From Allantophomopsis cytisporea (lineage: Eukaryota; Ascomycota; Leotiomycetes; Phacidiales; Phacidiaceae): DNA of 64,000 bases. Both the position numbers and the translations under genes were made by a program. Below are positions 1 through 11,639 of the stretch, in pieces; positions within the stretch are counted from its first letter, which is position 1; each line of letters starts with the position of its first letter. The notes beneath the pieces are model-generated. The model searched no databases and had not been told where the DNA came from. It saw nothing but the letters and a program-made list of their open reading frames with translations. The stretch covers positions 2,108,001-2,172,000 of the forward strand of contig CP103035.1 of assembly GCA_024752435.1 (NCBI GenBank). Reading direction: 5' to 3'.

Positions 1-315
1 GCTGTCGTCCTACCTTTAGAAGATGGTGTTGTTTCACTTCGCAGTTTCCAGATGCTATTGCAGTACATGTACACTTCCATAATTGAACTTCACACCGAAG
101 ACGATAATGACCTCCTCGATTCTATACTAGAATTTATCAGATTGGTCGATAAGTGTGGCATTTTGGGTGTAGCAACAAAGGTTGCGGATATTATGATTGA
201 AAACATAAGCATTGAGGGGTTCTTACCTCGTCACATCAAACAAGCATCGTTTCTTCCAAAAGAAAATCCTGTCCGTCAAATTTTCGTTGAAGCCGTCTCC
301 GAAGATCATGCATGA
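1..315 (+). CDS. BTB/POZ domain protein, C-terminal part (truncated by window edge)
   Basis: The frame is open from base 1 and ends with TGA at 313-315, so only the last 104 codons are present. The segment with the pattern LLQYMYTS, followed by acidic residues and an LLDSILEFIRLVDKCGI-like helix, matches the second half of fungal BTB/POZ domains: the hydrophobic-Tyr-Thr strand, then the 'adkY.i..L' helices. BTB proteins are dimerising adaptors, often for cullin-3 ubiquitin ligases. In fungi most of these short ones have no known partner. The domain call is moderate because the N-terminal half lies outside the window. Confidence 0.6.
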   Translation, partial: AVVLPLEDGVVSLRSFQMLLQYMYTSIIELHTEDDNDLLDSILEFIRLVDKCGILGVATKVADIMIENISIEGFLPRHIKQASFLPKENPVRQIFVEAVSEDHA

Positions 316-2115
316 TCTCATGGCTTGTAACTCCACATAGCGTTCATAGAATTTAAGATTTTAATAAATGGGCTTCGGGTCCGTCGATCGTGATCCGTCG
401 TTCTGTGTAACTCACTTCTCGTCAATCCACCCTTTGACTTTAAAATCATTGGGGCCATCGAACTTTGATACAGATGATGATCAACAAACCCCTAAGTAAA
501 ATCCTCCATGAAAAAAAGCCGAGGCTTTGCGAATTTAATAGGCATGTAATAAACACAATTTTTGTATGATTTGCCTCGAAGGCCTTAGGCATAACACTTG
601 CACTGAGACATTGTAATTCAGTTGACTTACACTCCAAGCAGGTACTAGTGAGGTGCTTCATTAAATTGAGAACCTCCGGACAATTTACGGTCCTCAGAAA
701 AATGCTGGCTTTCCGAAAGTTGATGGCCCTCAGGAAAGAGATAACTTACAGAAACTGATGGAGCATTTTAGCAACTATAAGTAGCACTCCAACTCTCTCC
801 TCCCGCCGTCCACAATTTTTTACACAATAACATAAAGCGAAGCACCGTTTTCAGAGCCTTGATCTTGGAAAACTCGTCTCCAAGATTGCAGAGACTAGAT
901 TCCTGCTTAAGAAAGATCGGATCTTTAAGTATGTGATATTTCCACAGACGTTCCAGATCACTTGCATATGCCCTGCCCTCTCCTGATCTCGAAGGTCGTT
1001 CTGACAGTTTCATAAACCTCTAGAGTACCGACTTGAAATAAGAAAGCAACGTCTTATATATACCGGTCAGCGAATCACTAATGAGAAGAGTCTTCGATAT
1101 TTGTCCTCACTCTGGCCCACTATTGTGAAATCTATCTGGGTCTTCCGAATTGCTACTCAAAAAATCGAGTTCGGCATAAAAGAGGGAACACCTACGAGGA
1201 ACTATGACAGGGCAGCAGATTTGTTCTATATGCAGAACTTCACATATTTATCCCAATACTGGATTTACTCAGGCACACATCACTTGAAAGCATGGGCGTT
1301 TCGTTGTCAATGTTCACATCTTCACCATAAGCAGCGACACGAGAATTCGGCCTGGACTATCTCTGAAGTTTTCATTTTCTGTGTGCTGACAAAGATTCCC
1401 GTCAACTGATCTGGTTATCGATGAAGGAGAGCTAGGAACTATAGGAGGAGGAGTTGCATCATCAAGAGAAGATTTGTGTTGCTCAGTAGATGGCTGTGAA
1501 TTAGGGCAAAATTTTCATAAAAGGGCATGTTGATCGGTTGAGGGGCTACCCTGCGTCTCAGCATGTCTGCTCCACTATCTAAAGCCCCCAGATCTCGAGA
1601 TATAAGACGGGTTGACAAGCTCCCTGTTCAATTGACCAATCGATAGGCGCTAAGATATTGGACCTGACGAGGATCTTGTACCGGATACCTAGCAAGTGGG
1701 TGATAGCGTCTTGTGGTCTTCTTGAGCTTCGTTGAGCTGACGCAGTTTGCAGAATCAAAACGAGACTCTATGGCATTCGCAGAACGTGTCAAAAACTTAT
1801 CGATCTGGACAATCTGGTACCATTAAAGGAAAGTAAACCATACCTTATCATGATATCCGGAATTTGTGCTGATGAAATGGCTCTTGAGATCTGTAAGTGT
1901 CGACAGATTATGTTCTGCGGCACTGAGTGAGACCTTGCTCTGATCATTCTGCTCCTGACATTTTTCAAGGAGGGGATGCCGACAGATAATTGGCAATGGT
2001 GAACAGCTTCAGCATTGAATCTATTGACAATTGATTCGAGAAATCAATGTTTTTCGTCTCATCTTCAAGTGTTCACCGACTCCGCATTCGGTGATACTCG
2101 TTTATTCAATACGCA
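316..2115. other. No supported gene (1.8 kb)
   Basis: Only short ORFs with no recognisable family occur here, for example 768-1013 on the minus strand and 1101-1409 on the plus strand. No repeat, tRNA or transposon signature was seen. It may contain decayed coding sequence. Confidence 0.4.
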
Positions 2116-2139
2116 ATCATGTTAAATAGGACCGGATGA

Positions 2140-3694
2140 TTATATCTCGCCACTTTTTTCAGTCCGTCGTCGTTTTCGCTGCTGTATGAAAGCATCATTA
2201 GACTCGACCTCTATCATTCCAGCCGGATCTGCATAATTCCTCCCTTCATCTGGATGGTCTTGCAGGTAGGTGAACTGAGCTCTCTTAACATCACTAACTC
2301 CTTCTGATTGGTAGGCCTCATTCCATGTGCTTGCCTCCGGGCGGATATCTAACTCTGCTCTAGAGACACTGTACTTGTCCTCCTTGTTGCTTGGATCAAA
2401 CAACAGTTCCAACCCATCATCCGATTCATAATTCGACTCATTTGCTGAAAGATCAGCACCTGGAACATCATAAGAATCTCTGTCGGAGTCAAGAATCATT
2501 GACTTCCGTTCCACTGATGTAGAAGTGAAATCCTTAGTTGACTTGTGGGAAACTCCTTGGTTCAAGGGATGAGGATACTAACGTAAGGTTTTTTTCACAC
2601 TCCCTTGCTATGGCGTCCTGTGCGTCTTTTTCCTTTATATTCAACTGCTTTCTCAAACGAAGAATTTCTGCTTTCTCCTCGTCAAGTTTGTGTCCAAGAG
2701 CACTATTCTTCAAGCAGATTTGACCTATCGCATCATCTACAGCTTCCCCCAAACATTGAAGGAGTTTTCGTCGTTCTTGATCGCGTAAGGCATCGGCCAT
2801 TTGGTATCCCACTTTAATCAAGTGTTTGAGCTTCTGTGGACGAATACGAAGGCGATGGACAGCGGAGTGCCGTACTTCGTTCACATCATGTAGGATACGA
2901 GCTAGCTCTTCAGAAAGAGGGGGCAGGAGAGCCTGATGATGAAATTCATTCCACGACTCGAGTATAACAGCTGTGGCTTTTTGAAGTTCGACAGCTTCAG
3001 GACATTCCCACAATCTCTCCATTGCAATCTTTGGTAACCATTTCTGGCAAAAATCAAAACAGCACTGTTCTAGAAATTGCTGTATGCTCATCATAATACG
3101 GTGTTGCGTTGGGAACGCTAGAGACGGCGAGAGGATAGGCGCGTTATTGACATGAGATGGCCACATAATTTGATGTTCCGCCTCATTTCGACCTTGATCC
3201 GCATCCTGCGGTGGAATGGCCAAGCCATCAACCGAGATAGGACAATGACAGCAAGATTTAGAAGTTGATGATGAATACTTCTCGGGCGCCGGACCAAAGA
3301 TGGTGGCGCGACCTGAAATGGCATGATTGGTTGCTAGCTTATCGACATCGCGGACAGAATCGACCAAACCTGGAAATATTAGACGCGCCTTTATCTTCGA
3401 CTCGAATATTCCGCGCCTGAGAAGAACTTCCACCACTGCGATAATCAAATTGATACTAAGACTGTTGACCACAGATACAAGCTCTCGTTGGTTTCGTTTA
3501 TCGCGGACTACCGTGCGGACTTTCTTCTTGCCGGCTTCACGCGATGTTACTCCAGCAAAATCATCAAAAAAATGTGAGTATATGAGCCACTGATCAGATA
3601 GGGACAACAATAGCGTCATCCTAGCGGTCGGTGGGAAGCTGTTGATATTTCGAAGAATGACGGTGGTTGAAGGTTGTAGTTGTAACAATATCAC
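2140..3694 (-). CDS. Fungal hypothetical protein, two exons (coiled-coil middle, acidic tail)
   Basis: Exon 1 is 2579-3694 and exon 2 is 2140-2532. A 46-base intron (2533-2578, GTATCC...CTAAG) joins the two overlapping reading frames in phase. The encoded protein is about 500 aa. It has a basic N-terminus, a conserved block with the pattern RHSAVHRLR around residue 280, a predicted coiled coil of charged residues (EEKAEILRLRKQL) near 340, and an acidic C-terminal tail ending in a basic KRRRTEK patch. The RHSAVHR block is shared by a family of ascomycete proteins often annotated, probably wrongly, as cytochrome c1-like. An alternative start is the Met about 25 codons downstream. Function unknown. 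Confidence 0.6.
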
Positions 3695-4060
3695 GTGTCA
3701 ATGCACCCTGTCGATATCTTATCTGAGAACAACATTGTTCAAATTGCCGCTGTGTCAAGCCATAAACGGGGATGTCGGCTCATTTAAATTCTATTGAAGG
3801 CAATCACTAATTGACAATCAAATGGAGAAACATGTGATTGCATGCTGGTGCATTTGTTCCATCCATAAGTAATACTAGCAAGTCATATCATGGTGTGCAG
3901 GACCTAATGGAATCACCACCAAAAGTATCACAACGAAATTTCTCGGAATTTCTCACTATTCTACTTGCCATTACCGAGGACAAGTAGTATAATGTTCGGT
4001 AAGCTCTCAGTGCTTCCATTTTCAATTACTTTCCTCCGCTTCTTTATTATCATAAAAACA
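3695..4060. other. Intergenic, likely promoter side of the 2140-3694 gene
   Basis: AT-rich sequence upstream of the minus-strand gene. Nothing else is recognisable. Confidence 0.4.
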
Positions 4061-4116
4061 TCATGATGTCTGCAACGCTAGGAAGAAAGACTCTCCTTGG
4101 AGCTCTACAGTCTCTG

Positions 4117-4347
4117 CACAGTGTTTCCCTCAGGAGATCGTGGACCAGATTATACGGCCGGTGACCTGTGATAGCTCTCCATCAGGTGTTCGAAATGCAC
4201 GGTGGCGAGCTCTTGTGGCTACCTGTCGCTCATTCCGCAAGGCTGTTTTGTCGACATACATATAGGCATTTCATGCCCACTATACAAGTCATCGCCTCAT
4301 GATCCTCCCGAGTCACACTCTCGATGGATTGATCACCCAAAGCTGAG
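4117..4347 (+). pseudogene. F-box-like domain fragment
   Basis: In one plus frame the sequence reads like the start of a fungal F-box domain: FPQEIVDQII, then an insert, then RALVATCRSFRKAV. An in-frame TAG interrupts it after TYI (about 4264) and a TGA ends it near 4345. There is no convincing start codon in this frame and no downstream domain. It lies just past the 3' end of the minus-strand F-box gene at 4405-6458, so it may be a relic of a related copy. Confidence 0.4.
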
Positions 4348-4404
4348 ACTGTCCAAAGATAAGTTGTGAAGCTGAGCTTTCTAATAGTAAGAGACGCACG
4401 GCCA

Positions 4405-6458
4405 TCAATTCCCCAACCAAAAGCCCCTCATGATACGCGTGTACAAAGCAGGCTCTCTTGTAAAACACTGAGGCCCATCTTTTTCTTCTGTGCCCTTAGA
4501 GCCAAGTGCGGCATCTGCAGTGCAGTCTTGGAATAGCATGTTCTTCTCAACGCCCTTGCCTTTTGAGTTGTGTTGACTGCCTCCACTATCAGAACCCCAT
4601 CTCGCCAGCCCAGATAACCGGATGGTAGGATCAAAACTAATAAAGACCATGGGATGTGGGCCGTGCCTACTGTTTGTGATGTATACTACTGAACGATTGT
4701 CTGCTACGCCTTCCACATCGCCTTGGTTGTCATCAGGGTTGAGGATCTCGAAGAGCAGTGCAGAAGCTGGTGATTCAGGGGGCCACATCTCGATGTGCTT
4801 CGAAGTGTAAGTTTCGTTGAGACCTGGACATGGATTTCCAGTTTCAGGGTGGATCATGGTATCTTTCACTTGACCTTCTCTTGGATGTCCAGCACCATAA
4901 CGCTTGGGAGCGTCTAAAGTTCTGCTCCCAATCCGCAGACGAAGACGCGGTTTCTCTCGCCAGTCATCGGGTGCTGGGTCGTCAACAAGGTCTAAGAATG
5001 CATTTGCCGAGCAATTGTAACTCTTGATTTTTGTCTTTGGATATGTAAATGCGCGAGATGAGGACGTAACCCCGCCATCTTCTTCGTGCATGTTACGAGG
5101 GAAGCGAGGAGGAGGCTCTCTCCGCTGCGGCTTATTGTTGTCACTAAGGACTCGCACCAGCGGATCGTTGGTCTGCAATGCTTGCAAATAGTTCGAGCTA
5201 GAGCGTAATGACACAACGCTTATGTTCTGGAATTCTTGATGTGTAGGAAACACTAGCGCTGTGCGATAATATGTGCGTTGACTTCTACTAGCGTCATCCT
5301 TCCATTCTCTGCGTGCTTCGATAATAACCAGTCCACCGTTCTCCTCGTCGACTTCAAGCTCTAGAATCGTCCAGCGATCATCGATTGGTCCTTCTTTATG
5401 CTGTCTCCTCCACATAGAATGGGTCTCAGTGTTCTCCAGAGAGTCCAGGCAAGGAGACTCGAGTGGGAATCGACAGCAGTGGTAAAAGGAGGTCCAACTT
5501 ATCTCCTCTACTTCAAAGGACGTTTGATTTGAAAGTGCATAGAAATTATCATCATAGATCTCAAAACAGACTGTAGAGGCTATATCTGAGCCAACTGTCC
5601 ACGGTAATTGAAAGAGGCTGTTGTCATCCACTGCTTAGTTTCAAAGTGAAACCCGTGGATTTCCCATCGTCGATGATCATCATCACCAATTGCTGAATGA
5701 GTGCCATAGAATAAGAAGCGATCGGTATGGCGCACAAATATCTTTTCGATAGACTGTAGTTTGTGCTTAAGGAGTATTTTCCTTGATCGCATACTGATGG
5801 CAAGCAGCCAGCCTGTCTCAAGATCCGGCGACTTTGTAGATACAAGAAACAACGCTATCTTTGAAGTATAGAACCTCAAACGTATCATTTTGACAAGAGT
5901 CTTGAAGCTCTTGCGTATCATGTAATTGCCCACAAACAGGTTGATTTCGAAGGAGCGGTATGTTTATTACATCTTCTTCTTGTGAGGACCCGTGTAAGTC
6001 TAGGATGCGAAGTTGCTCATGTGAGGTGTAACACAAAACCCCATGATCATAGCGAAAAGAAGTAGCAGACCCCAAGGCTGCGATCGAATAAGGATTTGCA
6101 CCTGCGAAGGCTTCTCGTCTTTTTACGAGTCTGCTCAAAGCTGCTGCATAGTTGCCATCCGACTTGGCATCCCGTGCTTCTTTACTGAATGGAGCTTTGT
6201 CCTAAGTTCGTCAGCGCTGGTCTTATCATGCCTGATCTGACTCTATCTACGGAGGCGACCGCGTAAAACTAAAGCCTTCAAGTGAAAATTATGGATTATT
6301 GATCTTACCTCAAGGATGACACGACAAAACGAGTCGGTGAAGTGTAATGTCAAGAGCGCTTTACACGTCCTGCCAAGGTTGATGAAATCTTCGAAATTGA
6401 CATAGCGCACTATATTCTCGAGGACCTCGTAAGGTATGGTCGTAAGATCTCCAGCCAT
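4405..6458 (-). pseudogene. F-box protein, near full length, with two opposite 1-base frameshifts
   Basis: Exon 1 (6309-6458) codes exactly 50 aa with an F-box (IPYEVLENIVRYV...LGRTCKALLTLHF). A 107-base intron (6202-6308) joins in phase to exon 2, which starts DKAPFSKEARDAKS. The rest matches a common fungal F-box family of about 600-650 aa, with hallmark segments FVRHT...YGTHSA, then FEIYDD.FYALSNQTSFEVEE and a W.SFYHC.RFPL pattern. The frame shifts by one base near 5830-5837 and returns near 5628, so the central 68 codons are in another frame and the main frame stops at 5818. As read, the product is truncated at about 180 aa. Real decay and a pair of consensus errors are both possible. In the family the F-box recruits substrates to SCF ubiquitin ligases. 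Confidence 0.75.
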
Positions 6459-6668
6459 CTAAGCTCTATTGAGCCCGTGTCAAAAGCGTTCTGCTCGGGA
6501 GGTTGAGCAATATAATAGCAGTGTCAGGCTCGGAATTGTATTGGGGAAATCAAGCTTCTTATAACAATGAATCAGGATACAATGTAAGGATGGCAATAGT
6601 AAAACATTCGATGACGACCAAGAATTTCTAACTGCTTCACCAAGAGGTGGGATTATATCATTTTATAA

Positions 6669-7086
6669 TTAAGACTGGAACGGGGCATCATGCAACGCGG
6701 TAACACAAAGTACACACATTTCCATGCAGCGTGCCTTGTTGTAGATTGCATGAGATTCAACAACGCGAGGCTGGCTTATCGCAGTAACTTTGACATAAAA
6801 TTTGTAATATCCGACTAAGAGTAACGACAACTCCTGTTCTGGGAACACCATCACGCAGGCATAGGCCCCGAGAATGGTCTGTGCGGTAGGAGCATTGTTG
6901 TCCTGGTAAGTACTGTCTACAGAGAGCCCTAGTACAAGGTACAGATAGTTCTTCCTGTAGGCGATGCAGGGATATTACTTCAACGACAAACGGAATGAAT
7001 AGGAGAGCGACGCGGAGATTTGCCGCCATCAGATTTGCTGTACGAATAATGTAGACTACAGAGACTGGCCAGATTGTGTGGGACAA
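6669..7086 (-). pseudogene. Membrane-protein relic in two frames
   Basis: A hydrophobic start (LMAANLRVALLFIPFVVEVI, from about 7032) runs out of frame near 6978. The following 300 bases read well in another frame: a NYLYLVLGLSVDSTYQ-like membrane segment, then TAQTILGAYACVMVFPEQEL to a stop at 6669. The only GT-AG candidate that joins them would be 26 bases, too short for an intron, so a frameshift is more likely. The pattern loosely recalls fungal membrane O-acyltransferase (wax-synthase-like) N-termini, but I cannot confirm it. Confidence 0.3.
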
Positions 7087-7660
7087 AGTTGTGAATACAC
7101 TGAGAGGAGATCAAATTTTGTACGCGTTTTTACACAAAAGATCGATGGGCCAGCATCAAACACAGTCTACACCTTTGTTCCGAATTATGTGGCCAGACGC
7201 TGTAACAAGAAGCAAAGGCGATAGCCATCTGCTTCAATTCCCTACAGCCTTGTCAGTATGTATACGTATAAACATATCCTCAGAACGTCTTTTTTCGACG
7301 TTTTTAACTCTATGGGCTTCTATTTCTCATCCACAGTCCGTTCATCAATGGGCCTACACTCAGCCGTATTTTACCGGGCAAAGAGGGATTCGGCGGTTGC
7401 AGAAGCTTATACGTATGACTTATTCATAGGATTTTACGACCTTTCTGGTCCTTGTATGCATACAGCTTGATGTATAAGGCAGATTGAACAAAACGAGTTA
7501 GATTAGGCGCACGTTGGAAGTAAGAGATGAGCTAACGACTTCCACTAGTTTCCCAATTAGCAACCTGCACACCAGACGTCCATGCAGGTGGGAGAGTGCG
7601 ATCCAAGAATATCTTGTCCAGATATCTTTACAATGAGATCGAATAATCTCCGGCCACCAG
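7087..7660. other. No supported gene
   Basis: Short ORFs only. No ATP-binding cassette motifs appear here, although the ABC gene to the right would be expected to continue into this stretch. Confidence 0.4.
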
Positions 7661-7663
7661 GGT

Positions 7664-9191
7664 TTATACGTGATCGACGTTTAGACTTCCGGATTCTATG
7701 GGATTTCCCGTATCAATGGGATCTAGAGGCGCCGTTGGTAAGGCATAAACTTCTTTGCTCCTCTTCTCTATGAGATTCACACTCTCAAACAGCGGGACAG
7801 TATTGACGTAGGCGCTCTGTATCTTACCCATAGACTCCTCTAATGACTTCAAGGATTCTTCCATCTGACGCATGAATGTCATCATCACAATAGTCCGAGA
7901 ATTCGAGAGTCGCCCAAGGAGGACCTGACTTGTAGCGAAGGAAAAAAAGGCGAGGTAAAATACCAAGTGTACCAGATTATCTCCCACCACCATAGATCTT
8001 TCTATAAGATACTCCGATGTTTGGTATTTCTCCGTGGCCGCCTCGAACTTAGCAAATTCTCGAGTGGGATCATGAGGCAAACCCTTCCCTATCAACTGTG
8101 ATAATGAATCTTTTCTTTCTGAAACTTAGCGACTTTCTCGTCGTTTAACATGTAGGAAGGTGACTTACACGATAGAATCTCTGACTCGCTTTGCTTGCAC
8201 CCTCGTTTTCCGCTGCTCCAACAAATAACATGCATTGCAGTATGTTGCAACAATAAAGATTGAACCGAATGCTCCAACGCAGAGAGAATACCCGCCAATT
8301 AGACTATACAAGTAAAGCATAGTTGTTATGAGATCGAAACCCGTTGGGACAACAGAAAAAACAACTTCTTCGAAACATATATCGAGAGATGAACCCTTGT
8401 TGAATTCCGAAAGAAATTGTCCATCAGACCGATTTGTCTTTGGATCATTTAAAACAATCGAAAATATGTACAACATAGTTTTAGACTTGGCTTTTTGAGC
8501 AACATTCAACCAAAGGAGTGGGCGGAGGGATTTAACGATGTGGCTTTTCATATACTCGCAAAGAAATACCAAGGCCAATTGCCATAGTGGTACAGAATCT
8601 GCCTTCGTTGGTCCGGATTCTTGCAGGAGGAGACCATAGAGGTATGGGATTCCTATATAAAGTGATCTCTCTACGACAAGCAGGGTAGCGCAGAGGACAA
8701 GAGCGATGCGTACACCATCTTCCTTTTCTGGCCAAGTGAACTTCCAGACAAGCTGGACCTTGTCGAAAGGCTGTGAAACTGGGTGGACGTATTTTATAGG
8801 ATGTTGAAATCCGAAAGCACTGTAATGTATGCTTTGCTTACAAACTGGGAGTAATGGTGTCGATTCGCGCGGCTTTCCGATTTTCGTAATCTGAGAGAGT
8901 ATTGAAGCAGAAGTAGAAGACAAGATTGCTTTGAACTGCGGAAGCAATTATTAGTTCGACACTTTTTGGTTAAGAAGGAAAGCTCACTCCTTCCATAATC
9001 TGTTGTATATAGGGTTGGTATGAGTGCCTCATGAGGATGTTGTAATTAAGAAAGATTGGTGAAGCATTAACAATCAAGTATTCTTCAGTCATCTGCAACT
9101 CTGCAAGTTCCGCATTATATAACACTACCTTGAGTAGACTCATATAGCTTGTGTGTAAGCTAAGTTGTGCATGTCTGTTCATTCTGATCAA
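7664..9191 (-). CDS. ABC half-transporter membrane domain lacking its ATPase domain
   Basis: Exons 8988-9191, 8171-8935 and 7664-8095 join in phase through introns of 52 and 75 bases; the second donor is GTGTAA. The 466 aa product has several membrane segments (VRIALVLCATLLVVERSLYIG, a VFLCEYMKSHIV region, SLIGGYSLCVGAFGSIFIVA). The order resembles the type-1 transmembrane domain of the ATM1/HMT1 half-transporter family, including the KYQTSEYLIERS helix and the linker before the nucleotide-binding domain. The frame stops right where the first nucleotide-binding strand should begin (SGSLNVDHV, then TAA). No Walker A, signature or Walker B motif follows. It cannot hydrolyse ATP as encoded and is probably a 3'-truncated gene. 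Confidence 0.5.
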
Positions 9192-9401
9192 GGTAGAACC
9201 CTGTAACCCAACGGCTTAAGATAGTACCGAAAACCAGAATAAGAAGGTCTTTTGCGCCCTACACCTTGTAATTTATACCTTGCAAATTATTCTTTGCTAG
9301 AATTTAACCATCTGAACAACCTCGAGAAGTGTTTCCAGATTTGCATACGCATCAAAGTCATTTTATACATTATCATACTACTTTTATGAAAAATCTCAAA
9401 G

Positions 9402-9818
9402 TCATATATATTCCATGATTTCATTCATAGAATTAGCTGATGTTCTATCGAAATGACAAGACTTCCATTCGATATGTTTCTCCATTGTCTTCTGATAGCA
9501 AGGTTGGAGATATAATGTTTGTCGCTCCTCCATCTGACGAGGATGGTCTCTGATATGTTGCTCCCATAGTATGTCTATCCGGTCGAATGATGACGTGTTA
9601 TTGTAGGCTTTTACGTCGATATGATTCAATCCATTGAATTTTTTCTGACGCTCCCTACTAAAATCAGTACGCTTCATAAAATCAAGTGGACAACTTATTG
9701 TTCTGTTCTGCTCTCCATTGACTGCAGATGAGCCCATTGGCAGGTATATAGCATCGATCTCAAGGGAGTTTGACAATTTCATATCTGCAATTATCGCAAG
9801 CATATACCTGTCAGACAT
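9402..9818 (-). CDS. Hypothetical 138 aa ORF
   Basis: Uninterrupted ORF with ATG start and no recognised motif. Composition is ordinary and soluble, with a few charged clusters. No intron is needed. It could be real or chance. Confidence 0.25.
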   Translation of the reverse strand: MSDRYMLAIIADMKLSNSLEIDAIYLPMGSSAVNGEQNRTISCPLDFMKRTDFSRERQKKFNGLNHIDVKAYNNTSSFDRIDILWEQHIRDHPRQMEERQTLYLQPCYQKTMEKHIEWKSCHFDRTSANSMNEIMEYI

Positions 9819-11035
9819 ATTCTATTTGGAGATCATAGGGTATGTAAGGTCGTTACTAAAGCCGTTCTGCCGTTGCAGTGTGTAGAGAAACTTTTCGCTG
9901 GGAATCATGTTGACTTAGAGACGCTTGCTCGGCTTTATCAGGTACAGTGCCTGAGTTGCTTCTTGCAGTATTATTTGATGATAGGAATTGATCGTCAGAC
10001 TGAACGCCATCTCTGTTGCGTTTCTTAGAAATTGCGAGATAATTGTTGTGTTTCGCTAGTAAGAGTGACGGCTGAAATGAGAAAAGAGCTAAGAAAGTGA
10101 AGTTTAGCCATGGTAGATTTTGTGATTTTTACTTTCCCATGAATATCGTTGATCTAAATATGCCGCTTCCGCTATTCATAGAACCTCCGATGCCTGTACA
10201 CCTCCGATAAGGTATTGCACATAAGCTCTATTATATCTGGTGTTACAAAGTACGCACGACATCAGAAGTTAACCCTTGTTTCGAGATAACTGTCGTACCT
10301 TAAAGTATGGAGCCTATAATGACAAGTTCGCCCCGCACAGTGACTACTTGTAATTTTACCCTTACCCTTTCAATTCGAACGGAATTTCACCTCATTCTTT
10401 ATCTTGCATTCTACGAGTTCAAATACACAAAATGTGTGAATACATTGAGGTCCACTATCGTTGTCGACACGTGCGGCATCTTGTTGAGTCTCTCTGCGAT
10501 ACTTACTACAGAAGTTGGAAGAGGTGTCCCACAGTTGTGGTGGATATCAAGCACAAGTAAGGCTTGCTTTTGTTCCACAAGAATTGGGCTGATCGCATAA
10601 TAGGGCAGAAGAAAACTGTGGTGCGTTTGGTTCCTCAAAGATTTATCAATCTCAGCCTGTGTTAATTTGTACCTTCTAGGCAACTGCAAAAGGCTAGACT
10701 TTCAGTTGCAGCTAGACTGCTCATCACCTGTGAAGTCTTCAAGATAAGAACCGGAGGAAAGAAGTTGATCTTTGTCGACGTCTTGTACACGCGGAGGAAT
10801 AATACTTCAAATATAAATAATCCTTTTCGAACATGAACTCGATTTGAAATAACCGCGGGCTACAGTATTACCAATAACAATTCATATGTTAGCCATCTCC
10901 CTCCAAGCTTTCATACCCACCTACTATAATCTTCTACCATTCTCTTCAAGTCCTCTAGTTCATCAATAACATCTATACATGCAATCGCGGGATGGTTCTA
11001 GTCTGGGGGCTAATCGCTAACTGATTGTGCAGGAG
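9819..11035. other. No firmly supported gene; possible signal-anchor fragment near 9877-10113 on the minus strand
   Basis: On the minus strand, about 10113 to 9858, one frame gives a hydrophobic run (WLNFTFLALFSF) followed by a polar Ser/Asn-rich tail. An ATG in the neighbouring frame gives only 28 codons. No family was recognised. The rest of the stretch is AT-rich with short ORFs. Confidence 0.3.
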
Positions 11036-11055
11036 GATTAACAATCTAGGTATCT

Positions 11056-11270
11056 CCTCATCCGTATGCAGCTAGAATCCGGCGAGATTTCGGATCCCTG
11101 CGAACTCCTCATTCGTATGCAGCTAGAATCCGGCGAGATTTCGGATCCCTGCGAACTCCTCATTCGTATGCAGCTAGAATCCGGCGAGATTTCGGATCCC
11201 TGCGAACTCCCCATTCGTATGCAGCTAGAATCCGGCGAGGTTTCGGATCCCTGCGAACTCCTCACGTGTA
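11056..11270. repeat. 51-base tandem repeat, four copies, open on both strands
   Basis: The unit starts ATGCAGCTAGAATCCGGCG at 11066, 11117, 11168 and 11219, so the period is exactly 51 bases (17 codons). Copies differ by single changes, for example CTCCCCATT in copy 3 and GAGG in copy 4. Both strands are open: plus gives repeats starting MQLESGEISDPCELLIR, minus gives RSSQGSEISPDSSCI. Whether it is translated is unknown. It lies just outside the LINE relic. Confidence 0.85.
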
Positions 11271-11639
11271 CATAGGTCCTCGTCGTAAGAAATCTCATCA
11301 CCGCTCCTGAGGAGTTTGATATTGCAGAGATATGCGCAAATCAGTGGGTCAGAGTAAAGATAATGGAGATATCGAGCCTCTCAGAAAATCGAAAAGCTCC
11401 CTCGCCTAGGATTTCATCCTCCGACTGCGACTCTGTACCGTTGGTATATCAATGCAAACACCTGGAAAAAATCATCAAGTTTTCTTTTCCGACTATCCTG
11501 TGGTTCAGCTTCTTGGCTGCTATTAGTTCCCTCCTCTGCATTGCAAAGCGCTCTGCCCGGCCTGTTCTCCGGCTTCAATCTCGATGACTATTAGTTCAAT
11601 TATCCGCTTCGAAGCCATTACGAACTCGCCGGAAGAAAG

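Noticed and set aside
5628..5837. Programmed frameshifting in the F-box gene
   Set aside because: No slippery heptamer or structured stimulator seen at the sites, and two shifts in opposite directions are better explained by indels or sequence error.
6669..7086. 26-base intron joining the two frames of the membrane relic
   Set aside because: Too short to be spliced in any known fungal system; a frameshift is simpler.
11056..11270. CRISPR-like repeat array
   Set aside because: Units abut directly at a 51-base period, with no unique spacers.
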